NCBI GenBank assembly: GCA_023461275.1
Contig: JAEYMI010000057.1
Span: 1 to 10,507, forward strand
Length of the DNA: 10,507 bases
Origin: Actinomycetes bacterium
Lineage (GTDB): Bacteria; Actinomycetota; Actinomycetes; Mycobacteriales; Mycobacteriaceae
Direction of reading: 5' to 3'
Positions 1 through 4,994 of the stretch are shown here, one piece after another (position 1 is the first letter of the stretch; each line of letters opens with the position of its first letter). The notes beneath the pieces were generated by a model that was given only the letters and a program-made list of their open reading frames with translations, did not search any database and was not told the origin of the DNA. The position numbers were made by a program, and so were the translations under genes.

Positions 1-21
1 GGGGGGGCCCCCCCCCCCCCC
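1..21. repeat. G7C14 homopolymer tract at window edge
   Basis: Seven G followed by fourteen C. In the frame of the GH114 gene it reads Gly-Gly and then a run of Pro, ending in PGV. The family has a GG...PP.GV segment at this place, so the tract may be partly genuine. Such a run is also a classic place for base-calling error at a contig end. Confidence 0.6.
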
Positions 22-694
22 ACCTCCGGGGGTCGGGACTGTTGCTCGCGATCGCACCGCCACACCGGCCCGGGCGGGCTATGACATCTGCTATATCAAC
101 GGGTTTCAAACCCAGCCGTCGGACTCGGCTGACTTTGCGCGACGTCGGCCGGACTTGCTGGTACAAGCTGACGGCAAACCACTGGTGGATCCCGGATGGC
201 CTGACGAATTCATCTTCGACACCTCAACCGCACCGAAACGCGCCGCCTTGGTGGAAACGGTGCGGCCGTGGATCAAGGGGTGCAAAGACCGTGGATTCGA
301 TGCGGTGGAAATAGACAACCTCGATTCCTATACACGGTCGCACGGTCTTCTGACTGCATCGAGCAATATCGCATTAGCCGTCGAGTACGGACGAGTTGCT
401 CATCATTACGGGTTGGCGATCGCACAAAAGAACACCGCGTCGCAAAGTGAGGTTCTGAGGCGGTCTGGGTACGACTTCGCCGTGACCGAATCCTGTGTCA
501 AATACAGCGAGTGCAGCGACTACATCGCGTTCTATCCGGTTGTTCTGGACATCGAGTACACCGACGAGTTGGAAACAAGTGAGTTCAACGAGGCTTGCGC
601 TAACCGCGAACCACGACTCGATTTAGTTCTGCGAGACCATGACCTCACCACTCCACGAACAGGCACTTACTACTACCGGGGCTGCTCGAAATAG
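2..694 (+). CDS. GH114-family (TM1410-like) glycoside hydrolase, 5'-truncated
   Basis: The frame is open from base 2 to the TAG at 692-694, giving 230 residues with no start in the window. An in-frame TTG at 155 is not the real start, because conserved family sequence lies upstream of it: GG, a proline run, GV, then VARDRTATPA and YDICYINGFQTQP. Downstream come DGKPLVDPGWPDEFIFDTS, GFDAVEIDNLDS (about 296-331), GLAIAQKN, FAVTESC and a C-terminal YYYRGC. This order is that of GH114 (endo-alpha-1,4-polygalactosaminidase, TM1410 TIM-barrel superfamily), usually secreted or lipid-anchored enzymes that cleave galactosamine-containing polysaccharide. By family knowledge the acidic residues of EIDNLD and of TESC are likely active-site residues. 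The signal peptide would lie outside the window. The domain is complete at its C-terminus. The real substrate is unknown. Family call is strong; activity is inferred. Confidence 0.88.
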   Translation, partial: GGPPPPPPPGVGTVARDRTATPARAGYDICYINGFQTQPSDSADFARRRPDLLVQADGKPLVDPGWPDEFIFDTSTAPKRAALVETVRPWIKGCKDRGFDAVEIDNLDSYTRSHGLLTASSNIALAVEYGRVAHHYGLAIAQKNTASQSEVLRRSGYDFAVTESCVKYSECSDYIAFYPVVLDIEYTDELETSEFNEACANREPRLDLVLRDHDLTTPRTGTYYYRGCSK

Positions 695-803
695 ACGACT
701 GCGGTGGGGCAGTAATGGCAAGGGGTCTGTGTCGATTTATTGTGAAAGTGTTTGTGCCGCAATCAATTTGCATCGGCGATCGGGTCACGCGTTCGATCTC
801 CGA

Positions 804-842
804 TTGACGGCGTCATGGACCTGCTGACATGTAACGTGGAGG
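804..842 (+). promoter_or_regulatory. Possible promoter and RBS of the mazEF remnant
   Basis: TTGACG at 804-809 is a fair -35 box. The -10 is weak, in the stretch CATGTAAC at 828-835, which overlaps the 6-bp palindrome ACATGT. A good ribosome binding site, GGAGG, lies at 838-842, before the GTG candidates at 844 and 850. The RBS supports translation initiation there; the promoter is tentative. Confidence 0.35.
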
Positions 843-843
843 C

Positions 844-1052
844 GTGGCAGTGAGGGACAGGGTCGGCGAGTACAGGCGACGTATGCGTGAGCGTGGACTT
901 CGGCCCGCTACAGGTCTGGGTTCCAGACGTACGAACGCCAGAATTTGCCGCGCAAGCACACGACCAGTCGGTTCTCGTCGCACAGGCTGACGCTGCTGGC
1001 CGAGCAAGATTTCGTCGAGGCCGTCGCTGCGCCGTGGGACGACGAGGCGTGA
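844..1052 (+). pseudogene. mazE: MazE-family antitoxin, broken by two frameshifts
   Basis: Reading three frames in turn restores an actinobacterial MazE-type antitoxin of about 67 residues. From GTG 844 or 850: MRDRVGEYRRRMRERGLRP. Then, one base shifted from about 908-911: QVWVPDVRTPEFAAQAHDQS followed by VLVAQADAAG. Then, shifted once more near 1000-1002: EQDFVEAVAAPWDDEA and TGA at 1050-1052. In intact relatives the segments IWVPDVR.PEF..EAHRQS..VA and the acidic C-terminus are continuous; the acidic tail normally binds and blocks the toxin. Each break is explained by one extra base. The stop overlaps the toxin start as GTGA, the usual coupled arrangement. As written the gene cannot make a full antitoxin. 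Because the toxin is also broken, decay is more likely than sequencing error, though the latter is not excluded. Confidence 0.8.
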
Positions 1053-1290
1053 TTCGCGGCGAAACCTGACAGTTGCGGGTGGGGTATATGCGTCCAAACC
1101 TCGGCCGGCGGTGATCGTCCAGACCTGTTCGACTCAACCCCATCAGTGACATGGGCAGCAGAGTCATGGTCGCCGGAGACAACAGCTTTGGCCAGCGTGA
1201 CGTCGCTGGATGGTGCGACGTGGTCGGCATGGCGGATACCGGTGTTGAGAACTGTCCCTCCGTGCGAGCGACCGCGGCGGACCAGCGCTC
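1049..1290 (+). pseudogene. mazF: MazF-family endoribonuclease toxin remnant
   Basis: The GTG at 1049 overlaps the antitoxin stop. MIRGE is read, then the frame meets TGA at 1067. One base back, from 1069, the sequence reads TVAGGVYASKPRPAVIVQ, a hallmark MazF N-terminal strand and loop. Another one-base shift at about 1123-1125 gives LFDSTPSVT (to 1148). Intact MazF has SVTVCP.TT and about 20 further residues here; these are missing on this strand. What follows (RVMV..., ETTAL..., VGMADTGVE in changing frames, up to about 1290) could be the decayed C-terminal half, but this is weak. The end coordinate is approximate. MazF cuts mRNA at short sequences and is held by MazE. With two frameshifts and a deletion this copy should be dead, consistent with loss of its antitoxin. 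Confidence 0.65.
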
Positions 1291-1350
1291 ATCGATTTGT
1301 GGGAAGCCGTTTCGCCTGCGTCGCGTCGTGATCGGGCAGACAGATGTCAC

Positions 1351-2367
1351 TCAATCAGTCGAGCGTGGATCAAGATGAAGGTCTCCTTCCGGAAACTCGA
1401 TCATGTCGACAGCAACTGGTAGGCCGATACCAAATATCCGCCAACCTCGTTCGCGAATGAACCGAAGTGTGAACACTGTGCCTGGCACCTCGACATAGCC
1501 GGGGGCTTCGACCCTGCGCTCGGCAGCTTCATCGGTGAGAGCCTTGATGTACGCAACCCGCTGCGCGGGGTAGTGGACGTGGGCGGCAACGCCGAGCGAT
1601 TCGGCGGCGTCACGCATAGCCTCCCAGGCGGCGTCGTTGAGGTTCTTCCAGCCGTTCGCTTCAGGGTCGAGCAGCAGCTCAGAAATCGCGGCCCGGGGAG
1701 TCGGCTCTTCAGTAATGGCCCGGAGGTAGGCGATCACTACGGTTATCGGGTTCAGCGGATTTAGCAGCTCGCCTATCTGCTCCTCGCCGCGCTCGGGATC
1801 CACGTCGTACAGAGGTGAGTCTCCGACGCCATCATGCCTGCGAAGGTGCAGGTCGAAGTCTCGCGTCCATCGTTGTCCGCTGGGATCGGTGAACGAGATT
1901 GCCGCCGTGGGATGCCCATTTATCGTCGCTTGATTGGAGGAGCACGCTAGCAATGGGAGCGTAATGTCCCACGACTGTCGTGAATGCGGCGCCAGAACAG
2001 GCAGCGGGAGCGGCACAGAGAGTGGGCCGACCCTCGTCCAACCACGTGCGGTCTGGCGCACGCCAACACACACGTTGCCGTCGTATGCGGGACGATCGCT
2101 CTCGTTGTCGACATGCACTGTCGCCCGGCGGACGTAGTGCTTTCCGTCTGGGTTCGGCTCCGGCTGGATCTCGATCCACGCAGAAACCATTGCTGCCAAA
2201 TCTATTTCGCGCTGATCTGCTGCGGACTTGCGCTCGTCGGCGAGCTCTTGTTCTGCACGGCGCGCGCGATTGCGTTCAACAACTGCGAGAAGGAGCGCGA
2301 CGACGACCGCACCAACGGTCCCAACAGCGCTCGCGGCGTCCCACCATTCAGCGCCAAAGAGTTTCAA
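1351..2367 (-). CDS. Membrane-anchored protein of unknown function
   Basis: 338 residues. TTG at 2367-2365 is the first possible start, since an in-frame TAA lies directly upstream; GAGGG about 4 bases before it may serve as RBS. Residues about 12-30 form one hydrophobic helix (AVGTVGAVVVALLLAVV) followed by a charged helix ERNRARRAEQELADERK (31-47), so the N-terminus is probably an uncleaved anchor with the rest in the cytoplasm. Residues about 60-178 look like a beta-sandwich (VHVDNESDRPAYD, AAISFTDPSGQRWTRDF), a pattern common in actinobacterial proteins of unknown role. Residues about 195-320 are mostly helical and end in a beta hairpin, GTVFTLRFIRERGWRIFGIG. I do not recognise a named family. 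It converges on the mazEF remnant and has no evident operon partner. Confidence 0.75.
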   Translation of the reverse strand: MKLFGAEWWDAASAVGTVGAVVVALLLAVVERNRARRAEQELADERKSAADQREIDLAAMVSAWIEIQPEPNPDGKHYVRRATVHVDNESDRPAYDGNVCVGVRQTARGWTRVGPLSVPLPLPVLAPHSRQSWDITLPLLACSSNQATINGHPTAAISFTDPSGQRWTRDFDLHLRRHDGVGDSPLYDVDPERGEEQIGELLNPLNPITVVIAYLRAITEEPTPRAAISELLLDPEANGWKNLNDAAWEAMRDAAESLGVAAHVHYPAQRVAYIKALTDEAAERRVEAPGYVEVPGTVFTLRFIRERGWRIFGIGLPVAVDMIEFPEGDLHLDPRSTD

Positions 2368-2664
2368 TTAGCCCTCATCTCTAAGTGATTCGAATCCGGA
2401 TCTGGTGTGATCACATGCTCTCAGAACTCAAGCAGCCCGCGCCCCTCGATGCTCGAGCAGCTTGAGAAGACCATTCACCAGCAGCCGGCTGTCCCCGTGA
2501 GCGATTCGCTCGTGGGATCTAGTCCTGTCGGTGCTGTCATCGGCCGCCGTTTCATCGGGTTTTGCGCGTGGTCTCGACCATACGAGGCGGGTACGACAGA
2601 GTGCCTCGCCGAATCGAGGTCGCGAACCGGGGCGTGCCGCGCACCACGTCGAAGTGAGTACTGG
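2368..2664. other. Intergenic region with two short palindromes, no gene seen
   Basis: These 297 bases separate two minus-strand genes. Open frames on both strands are short, lack family resemblance and show no codon bias. They include GATTCGAATC (2387-2396) and TGTGATCACA (2406-2415), both perfect 10-bp palindromes just upstream of the TTG-start gene, and a 7-1-7 inverted repeat with one mismatch at 2452-2466. Confidence 0.5.
2387..2415 (-). promoter_or_regulatory. Paired palindromes upstream of the membrane-anchored protein
   Basis: GATTCGAATC at 2387-2396 and TGTGATCACA at 2406-2415 are perfect palindromes whose centres are 19 bp apart. They lie 20 to 48 bases upstream of the TTG start at 2367. 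The position suits an operator. The first contains TTCGAA, the core also found three times before the HxlR gene. No regulator can be named from sequence alone. Confidence 0.25.
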
Positions 2665-3417
2665 TCAGGGCCGTTCTGACGAGATAGTCGCGAGATAGTC
2701 GCTGCCGCCGACAAATAGAGTGCGCGGGCTTAGGTCTGACCGAACCGCCTCATTTGCAATGGCTTCGGCGAACTCCTCAACTGAGGGCAAGTCAACTGCC
2801 TGGCGGCGCACCCCAACAGCGGCGGGGTCGCGACGTTCGAGCAGGCGGACGATCATCGTTCCTTCGATCATGTCCCCGGACACAACCGATAAGCCGACTT
2901 CAGCGCGAACCAACTTTGGCAGCGTTGCGCGTATTGCGTCCTCACCTGCGCGCTTGCTCACGGCGACGGGGTAGTAGTCCTGGGGTACAGGGTGCGTCTT
3001 GACGAAGTGTGCTTGATGGCTGGTGACGAAGACGACCCGTGAGTTCGCGCTCATGATGGGTAGGACTATTTCCAGCATGCGCACTTGTGCGTCTCGGTTA
3101 ATCATCATTGGGTAGCCAGCGGTCGCGTTGCGTTCGAGGCCTCCGGAAGCGTTGAGTACTAGGCCATCTAGTTGACCGAATCGTTCACCCAGCTCGGAGA
3201 CCATTGCTCTAACGGACGTCGGGTCGGTGAGGTCGGCACAGATAGCGATGGCTGATCCGCCGGCATCGTGAAGTTCCGCAGCCAGTTGCTCGGCACGTTT
3301 GCGCTTCTCGCGGTAGTTGATCGCGACCGTGTGCCCGTCTTGGGCGAGTTTGCGTGCGACGGCTGCTCCGATACCTCTGGACGCTCCAGTGACTAGGACA
3401 GTCTTGCGATGTGCCAC
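2665..3417 (-). CDS. SDR-family oxidoreductase with atypical active-site motif
   Basis: 250 residues from GTG at 3417, chosen because GGAG lies 8 bases upstream and the Rossmann fold begins at once (HRKTVLVTGASRGIG). The frame stays open up to 3543, but that extension would overlap the divergent regulator gene and has no family likeness. The cofactor motif TGASRGIG is at 10-17, ADLTD at 61-65, LNASGG (NAG-like) at 88-93 and a candidate catalytic Ser at 133 (VTSHQAHF). The usual YxxxK is absent: the region reads DYYPVAVSKRAGED (147-160), with Lys155 six and seven residues after the two tyrosines. This Y.PVA.SKRAGEDA pattern, with VSGDMIEGT at 179-187, fits an SDR subgroup I recall from actinobacteria. 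Substrate unknown. It is divergent from an HxlR regulator that probably controls it. Confidence 0.88.
   Translation of the reverse strand: MAHRKTVLVTGASRGIGAAVARKLAQDGHTVAINYREKRKRAEQLAAELHDAGGSAIAICADLTDPTSVRAMVSELGERFGQLDGLVLNASGGLERNATAGYPMMINRDAQVRMLEIVLPIMSANSRVVFVTSHQAHFVKTHPVPQDYYPVAVSKRAGEDAIRATLPKLVRAEVGLSVVSGDMIEGTMIVRLLERRDPAAVGVRRQAVDLPSVEEFAEAIANEAVRSDLSPRTLFVGGSDYLATISSERP
2681..2702 (-). repeat. Perfect 11-bp tandem duplication in SDR 3' end
   Basis: GAGATAGTCGC occurs twice without gap (2681-2691 and 2692-2702) inside the last codons of the SDR gene. Because 11 is not a multiple of 3 it sets the frame of the C-terminus. With one copy removed, the protein would run on past the present stop at 2665. 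Confidence 0.75.
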
Positions 3418-3490
3418 GGTTTGGCTCCGATCTATACGCTTCTGATTTCGAACTACTTCTGAATTCGAAGCATGAGTATGATGGTTCGAA
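3418..3490. promoter_or_regulatory. Divergent promoter region of SDR and HxlR genes
   Basis: All 73 bases between the two starts are regulatory. For the HxlR gene, TATGAT at 3477-3482 is a good -10 box (5 of 6 to consensus), which would place transcription start at or within 1-2 bases of the ATG at 3491. For the SDR gene, TATAGA on the minus strand (3436-3431) is a plausible -10, followed by GGAG before the GTG. Neither has a good -35 box. The operator copies lie across both promoters. Confidence 0.6.
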
Positions 3491-3500
3491 ATGAGAAGCG
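3437..3500. promoter_or_regulatory. Three-copy TTCGAA operator, probable HxlR binding sites
   Basis: Copy 1, CTTCTGATTTCGAA, is at 3439-3452. Copy 2, CTTCTGAATTCGAA, is at 3456-3469 in the same direction, 13 of 14 identical and 17 bp away. Copy 3 is inverted: 3484-3500 reads GTTCGAAATGAGAAGCG, and its reverse complement matches 3437-3453 at 16 of 17 bases. Copy 1 sits just upstream of the SDR -10 box, where a spacer or -35 would be. Copy 3 covers the HxlR transcription and translation start. The arrangement suggests repression of both genes by the adjacent regulator. This is inference from position and symmetry. Confidence 0.7.
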
Positions 3501-3877
3501 CAAGAGACTCCACTGAGGAAGAAGCCTCTACAGAGGCGGGCATCTACGCTGCAATGGACCTTCTGGGGCAGCGCTGGGTATTGCGCGTCATCTGGGAGCT
3601 TGAGCCCGGACCGCTAGGATTTCTCGAACTCCGCCGCCGGATGGGGAACTGTTCGTCGAGTGTGCTTGCCGATCGCCTGAACGCTCTAAGTCGTGCGGGC
3701 ATTGTTGAGAAGCTGCCGGACAAGGCTTATGAGCTCACGGCGCACCGCGGTGTCGCACTGGGTGCTGCACTTGAGGGCCTGTGGCAATGGGCTGAAGTCA
3801 ACGCCGAGGCGTTGACTGGCGGGCCTCGCCGACGGCAAGAAGCTGGAGTCGCGCAGAACGCGCGGCGACGAAGTTAG
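3491..3877 (+). CDS. HxlR-family winged-helix transcriptional regulator
   Basis: 128 residues from ATG 3491. An in-frame TGA at 3479 and no start between them fix this as the longest form. No RBS is visible, but the -10 box position suggests a leaderless mRNA. The core AAMDLLGQRWVLRVIWELEPGP (20-41), FLELRRRMGNCSSSVLADRL (44-63), NALSRAGIVEK and YELTAHRGVALGAALEGLWQWAE is the HxlR winged helix, with helix-turn-helix about 42-66 and wing about 72-82. HxlR proteins act as dimers, often sensing electrophiles or other small molecules, and often control a neighbouring oxidoreductase. The N-terminal cysteine used by several redox-sensing members is absent; the only Cys is about residue 54, inside the recognition region. 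Likely target: the divergent SDR gene and itself. Confidence 0.9.
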   Translation: MRSARDSTEEEASTEAGIYAAMDLLGQRWVLRVIWELEPGPLGFLELRRRMGNCSSSVLADRLNALSRAGIVEKLPDKAYELTAHRGVALGAALEGLWQWAEVNAEALTGGPRRRQEAGVAQNARRRS

Positions 3878-3972
3878 TTGAACCGCTGACTGGCGCAGTT
3901 GACGGGCACACTGGGACTCCCATGTCTCTGTCACCAACTCCCAATTTGCTTGTCAAACTCCCGGGCGTGCTG

Positions 3973-3992
3973 TCATCCGACATCATCCGACA
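3973..3992 (+). repeat. Perfect 10-bp tandem duplication
   Basis: TCATCCGACA is present twice, head to tail, at 3973-3982 and 3983-3992, about 40 bp left of the dif-like site. Function unknown. Confidence 0.8.
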
Positions 3993-4031
3993 GTGAATTC
4001 TGTTGCGGGGCATGGGGATAACATTGGCTCT

Positions 4032-4059
4032 AGTTGACATAATGTATCTTATCGGCGTC
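4032..4059. other. dif: Putative dif site (XerCD recombination site)
   Basis: This 28-bp element has the 11-6-11 layout of dif. The left arm AGTTGACATAA is at 4032-4042, the centre TGTATC at 4043-4048 and the right arm TTATCGGCGTC at 4049-4059. The core around the centre is the inverted pair ACATAA / TTATCG. Reversed, the arms read GACGCCGATAA and TTATGTCAACT. I recall the published actinobacterial dif consensus as beginning TTCGCCGATAAT and ending ATTATGTCAAGT; the site differs from it at only a few positions, mostly at the outer ends. XerC and XerD bind the arms and cut at the borders of the centre to resolve chromosome dimers, with FtsK driving the process. It lies in non-coding DNA, as expected. 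Alternatives are a dif-like site carried by a plasmid or used by an integrating element, or chance. No recombinase gene is nearby. Confidence 0.72.
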
Positions 4060-4201
4060 TGACGAGTGTAGCACCGATGTGCGAGGACCCATCGTCCTGT
4101 CTTGTTCTTCGACCTGATCTGTCGGCAACGCCGGTCGGCGGATGACCCAGACTGGTTCTGTCATCGTTGTCGGGAACCTGGCGTCACAGGCACGGCCGAT
4201 T

Positions 4202-4223
4202 GATGTTCGTTGGATGTTCGTTG
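4202..4223 (+). repeat. Perfect 11-bp tandem duplication
   Basis: GATGTTCGTTG is repeated head to tail at 4202-4212 and 4213-4223 in non-coding DNA to the right of the dif-like site. Function unknown. Confidence 0.8.
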
Positions 4224-4276
4224 GCCCTCTTTCCGGGCCGCCACCCCAGCCCCACGGACACTCCGTGCCATCATTA

Positions 4277-4289
4277 CGTCACTGTGACG
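4277..4289. promoter_or_regulatory. Palindrome, possible operator
   Basis: CGTCACTGTGACG is a perfect inverted repeat of 6-bp arms around one base, set in relatively AT-rich DNA. It could bind a dimeric regulator, but the next candidate start (4443) is more than 150 bases away, so its role is unclear. Confidence 0.25.
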
Positions 4290-4442
4290 AAATATGACCT
4301 ATCCGCGCGGTTCGTGTGTGTGTTCGTGACGACAAACCTGGCCACCACCCTGACAGCCGTCGGCCGCGAGTGCGCCCAGAAGTTTGCGCGACAGTACTTC
4401 CAGTCCGTGCTTGCGAGGCGGCGCTTTGTCTAGGCTGCTTGG

Positions 4443-4910
4443 GTGGCGGATAAGTACTTGGACAACAGCTTGTTCTCTTGCGAGACCCTGCTGACCGCCA
4501 CGTGGAGTCCGGACGCCGGCGTCTTGGTGACGTCGAGCGTCCTGCCTGTGGCGTGGACGCGCGCGCTGGAGCGGATCGACCGTGACTTGCGTGTTCGACA
4601 CTTCAACGGTGCTATTGCAAGTATTCGATTCGAGGCCGAGCATCGACAATTACGCGAAGACGACGAGCTTGATTACGTCTGGCTGTCGAGTGAGGTCACC
4701 CGTGAGGGCGGCGTGTCTCACGGGATGGGGCATTCCGGTGAAGGGGTGTTGGCCACTGCGGGAGAAGATGCCGTAGCTGTCAGCTGTGCAGGTCTGCTGC
4801 AGGACCAGGTTGAGCGGACAGGGATCATGTGGCCCTGCGCCCGCGGGGGGAGGCGTCATGGGCGCACTTCTCGTCGGAGGGGTAGCAACCTGGAGTGGCC
4901 GCGGCGGTGA
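4443..4910 (+). CDS. Weak hypothetical protein, possibly a decayed gene
   Basis: 155 residues from GTG 4443; an in-frame TAG at 4431 bounds it on the left and there is no good RBS. I recognise no family. The first about 50 codons (to about 4590) have strong G/C at the third position, as in genuine genes of this genome. The rest loses that bias and ends in an arginine-rich tail (CARGGRRHGRTSRRRG), which looks like out-of-frame reading. The pattern fits a gene fragment that lost its frame around 4590-4640, or a chance ORF. No membrane segment or signal peptide is visible. Nothing else can be supported between 4060 and 4994. Confidence 0.3.
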   Translation: MADKYLDNSLFSCETLLTATWSPDAGVLVTSSVLPVAWTRALERIDRDLRVRHFNGAIASIRFEAEHRQLREDDELDYVWLSSEVTREGGVSHGMGHSGEGVLATAGEDAVAVSCAGLLQDQVERTGIMWPCARGGRRHGRTSRRRGSNLEWPRR

Positions 4911-4994
4911 GCGAGCCACGATCGGCTCCCTCCCTGCCTGATTCTGAACCGAGTCATAGCGTCGACGACTGCATTGACGCCGCTATGGCGATCG

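Larger units (their letters stand above)
3878..4442. other. Gene-poor region containing a dif-like site
   Basis: 565 bases with no recognisable gene. Contents: a 10-bp tandem duplication TCATCCGACA at 3973-3992, the dif-like site at 4032-4059, an 11-bp tandem duplication GATGTTCGTTG at 4202-4223, and the palindrome CGTCACTGTGACG at 4277-4289. Open frames here (for example 4167-4433 on plus) show no family similarity. Confidence 0.6.

Noticed and set aside
763..1350. 195-residue open frame on the minus strand
   Set aside because: It lies antisense to the mazEF remnant, is rich in Arg/Ser/Pro/Thr as typical for a shadow frame, and has no family likeness apart from the short VTSVCPITT string discussed separately.
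1980..2388. Two plus-strand frames of 134 residues
   Set aside because: They are opposite the minus-strand membrane-anchored protein, which has better codon bias, a transmembrane helix and plausible domains.
2407..2714. Short ORFs on both strands between the two minus-strand genes
   Set aside because: No RBS, no codon bias and no recognisable motif; composition looks random.
3418..3543. 42-residue N-terminal extension of the SDR
   Set aside because: It would run through the operator region and into the divergent HxlR gene, and has no hydrophobic or conserved character; GTG 3417 has an RBS and leads directly into the Rossmann motif.
4032..4059. Attachment site of an integrated element
   Set aside because: No integrase, no second copy of the site and no mobile-element gene in the window; a chromosomal dif is the simpler reading.
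4167..4433. 88-residue plus-strand ORF
   Set aside because: Contains a tandem duplication and a palindrome, lacks an RBS, and has no coding bias or family resemblance.
4299..4649. 116-residue minus-strand ORF
   Set aside because: No family recognised; composition rich in Gln/Arg/Gly and no RBS. A decayed gene cannot be excluded but is not supported.
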